From assembly GCF_014649495.1 (NCBI RefSeq), contig NZ_BMTD01000001.1, forward strand, positions 744,001 to 808,000: a stretch of DNA of 64,000 bases. Reading direction: 5' to 3'. Source of the DNA: Streptomyces filipinensis. GTDB lineage: Bacteria; Actinomycetota; Actinomycetes; Streptomycetales; Streptomycetaceae. Position 1 is the stretch's first letter, and the number at the start of each line of letters is the position of its first letter. Of this stretch, positions 62,569 to 64,000 are shown in pieces. The translations under genes and the position numbers were made by a program. The notes below the pieces were generated by a model. It ran no database searches and was not told where the DNA came from. It saw only the letters and a list, made by a program, of their open reading frames with translations.

Positions 62569-63390
62569 TCACCCAACGTGCTCGTCGAATGTGACCGCGG
62601 TCTCGAACGCGGCCCGCCGGGTGGCCCGGCGCAGCGCGCGCAGCACGGCCGGGCCGAGCGCGAGGGTCAGCGCCACCGTGCAGAGCGCCCGGCCCAGGTC
62701 CCAGCCGAGGGAGGTGGCCAGGCAGTAGGCGACGAAACGGGCCAGGTTGGCCGGAACGGAGGCATGGGCGTCGAAGGAGATGTCCGAGGCGGAGGCCCCC
62801 ATGAACGGCCAGCCCGCCAGATTCATGACCGTGCCGTAGGCGAAGGCGGCGAGGAAGCCGTAACCGGCCAGCATCAGCAGTTCGCCGCGCCCCCGCAGCC
62901 GCACCGGCCACGGCAGCAGCCCGGCGCCCATGGTGAACCAGCCCATCGACAGCATCTGGAACGGCAGCCACGGCCCCACCCCGCCCGTGAGCAGCGCGGA
63001 CGCGAACATCGTCACCGAGCCCAGCGTGAAGCCGAAGCCGGGGCCCAGCACCCGCCCGCTGAGCACCATCAGGAAGAACATCGGCTCGATCCCGGCCGTA
63101 CCCGCGCCGACCGGCCGCAGCGCGGCCCCGGTCGCGGCCAGCACGCCCAGCATGGCCACGGCCTTCGGACCGAGATCCGACTCGGAGATCGTCGCCGCCA
63201 CGACCGCGACCAGCAGCACCAGCAGACCCGCGAAGAGCCAGGGCGCGTCCTCGGCGTGGGCGCTCAGGCCCGAGCCGGGCGGAGCGAGGAAGGGCCAGCA
63301 GAAGGCGACCACACCGACCGCGCTCACCAGCGCCAGCGCGGCGAGCGAGCGGGGGCCGAGACGGACGGCGTGCAGCCGTGCGGCACTCAT
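62569..63390 (-). CDS. ECF-type transporter S component (membrane)
   Basis: A 273-residue membrane protein with six or more segments. The order (FLMVLSGRVLGPGFGFTLGSVTMFASALLTGG near 105-135) matches ECF substrate-binding subunits of the vitamin/cobalt class. The ATG at 63390 overlaps the ATPase stop (ATGA), so the two are coupled. Substrate not evident. Confidence 0.83.
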   Translation of the reverse strand: MSAARLHAVRLGPRSLAALALVSAVGVVAFCWPFLAPPGSGLSAHAEDAPWLFAGLLVLLVAVVAATISESDLGPKAVAMLGVLAATGAALRPVGAGTAGIEPMFFLMVLSGRVLGPGFGFTLGSVTMFASALLTGGVGPWLPFQMLSMGWFTMGAGLLPWPVRLRGRGELLMLAGYGFLAAFAYGTVMNLAGWPFMGASASDISFDAHASVPANLARFVAYCLATSLGWDLGRALCTVALTLALGPAVLRALRRATRRAAFETAVTFDEHVG

Positions 63391-64000
63391 CCGAGGGCCT
63401 CCCGTACCTGGGCCACGGTGAGCCACTGCTGCGGGGCGAGGATCTTCGTCACCTGCGGCGCGAAGGACGGCGAGGAGACGACGATCTGCGCCGTCGGCCC
63501 GTCGGCGATCACCTCGCCCTCGGCGAGCAGCACCACCCGGTGCGCGATCTCGGCCGCCAGTTCCACGTCATGCGTGGCCAGCACGATCGCGTGCCCCTCG
63601 GCGGCGAGCCCGCGCAGCACCGTCACCAGGCGGGCCTTGGCCGCGTAGTCCAGACCGCGCGTCGGCTCGTCGAGCAGCAGCAGGGGCGGCCGGGCGGTCA
63701 GGACGACCGCCAGGGCGAGCGCGAGGCACTGGCCCTCGGACAGGTCGCGGGGGTGGGTGCCGTCCGTGATCCCCGGCAGCAGCCCGGACACCAGGGTCCG
63801 GCAGGTGCCGGGCGGGGCTCCCGCGTCCCGGTCGGCCGCCGCGCACTCGTCGGCCACCGTGTCGGCGTACAGCAGATCGCGGGGGTCCTGCGGGACGAGG
63901 CCCACGCGGCGGACGAGGTCGCGAGGGGTGGTGCGGTGGGGGGTGGCCCCGCCGACGGTGACGGATCCGGCCGTCGGTGCCACCAGGCCGACGAGCGAGC
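63387..64000 (-). CDS. ECF/ABC transporter ATPase, C-terminal part (5' end outside window)
   Basis: At least 204 residues are visible to the right edge. The frame opens with SLVGLVAPTAGSVTVGG just after a Walker A that lies beyond 64000; the signature is LSEGQ, Walker B LLLLDEPT and the switch ATHDVELA. This fits the second ATPase of an energy-coupling factor importer, possibly part of a fused double ATPase, and pairs with the S component downstream. Confidence 0.88.
   Translation of the reverse strand, partial: SLVGLVAPTAGSVTVGGATPHRTTPRDLVRRVGLVPQDPRDLLYADTVADECAAADRDAGAPPGTCRTLVSGLLPGITDGTHPRDLSEGQCLALALAVVLTARPPLLLLDEPTRGLDYAAKARLVTVLRGLAAEGHAIVLATHDVELAAEIAHRVVLLAEGEVIADGPTAQIVVSSPSFAPQVTKILAPQQWLTVAQVREALG

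Overview
The window is chromosomal DNA from a high-GC actinomycete, almost certainly a Streptomyces. GC is about 72%, third codon positions are nearly all G or C, GTG and TTG starts are common, and many genes belong to families typical of streptomycetes (DUF3145, DUF3052, DUF4429-SHOCT, FasR-type regulator, DUF1992, WYL regulators, multiple TerD paralogues). I see no integrase, transposase, phage gene, CRISPR array or rRNA, so this reads as core chromosome with a few accessory pockets. One tRNA-Val(UAC) is present. All product names are from my own reading of translated motifs; no database search was run.

Layout. 1-5235: the end of a GH3 beta-glucosidase with a PA14 insert, a Pro/Gln/Tyr-rich membrane protein, galactose mutarotase, an SGNH-hydrolase lipoprotein and a DUF3145 protein. 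5379-10326: the type II fatty acid synthase operon fabD-fabH-acpP-fabF (minus strand) with its activator gene fasR upstream. 10423-19121: pirin, serine hydrolase, acetyltransferase, MerR regulator, DUF4429 protein, alpha/beta hydrolase, a divergent TetR/MFS efflux pair and a K+-channel-like protein. 19246-23414: pyruvate dehydrogenase E1 (aceE) divergent from a DUF3052 gene with a CRP-type box between them, then a peroxiredoxin.

23553-32416 is the most distinctive region: five Ter-type stress genes (two TerD, a DUF475/TerC-like membrane protein, a TerA-like protein, and a divergent TerD with a Pro-rich tail) beside a compact operon for a CitE-like aldolase, a multidomain phosphoribosyltransferase (PRTase, TRSP motif, second PRTase, PELOTA-like end) and a HAD phosphatase. 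This combination matches the predicted Ter-linked pathway for a nucleoside-like metabolite, whose product is not known to me.

32477-37700 is a cell-envelope block: FmdB zinc ribbon, a class A penicillin-binding protein whose transpeptidase active site is degenerate while its glycosyltransferase looks intact, a polysaccharide-deacetylase-like protein and a secreted amidase. 37731-48113 holds DUF4383, coiled-coil and DUF4097 envelope proteins, the tRNA, a ketopantoate-reductase-like enzyme, DoxX and DedA membrane proteins, a secreted HNH nuclease, and a UPF0016 manganese-exporter-type gene behind a yybP-ykoY riboswitch. 48253-64000 holds an MFS pump with a cytosolic MarR-like tail, a WYL regulator with a SnoaL-like target, a pair of adjacent proteins sharing a C-terminal module, DUF1992, FHA, O-methyltransferase, DUF2330, an MHS-type transporter, a thiolase/CYP125-like P450 divergent pair with KstR-like operators, a DUF1275 protein, a secreted lytic transglycosylase, and the start of an ECF-type importer (S component plus ATPase) that runs off the right edge.
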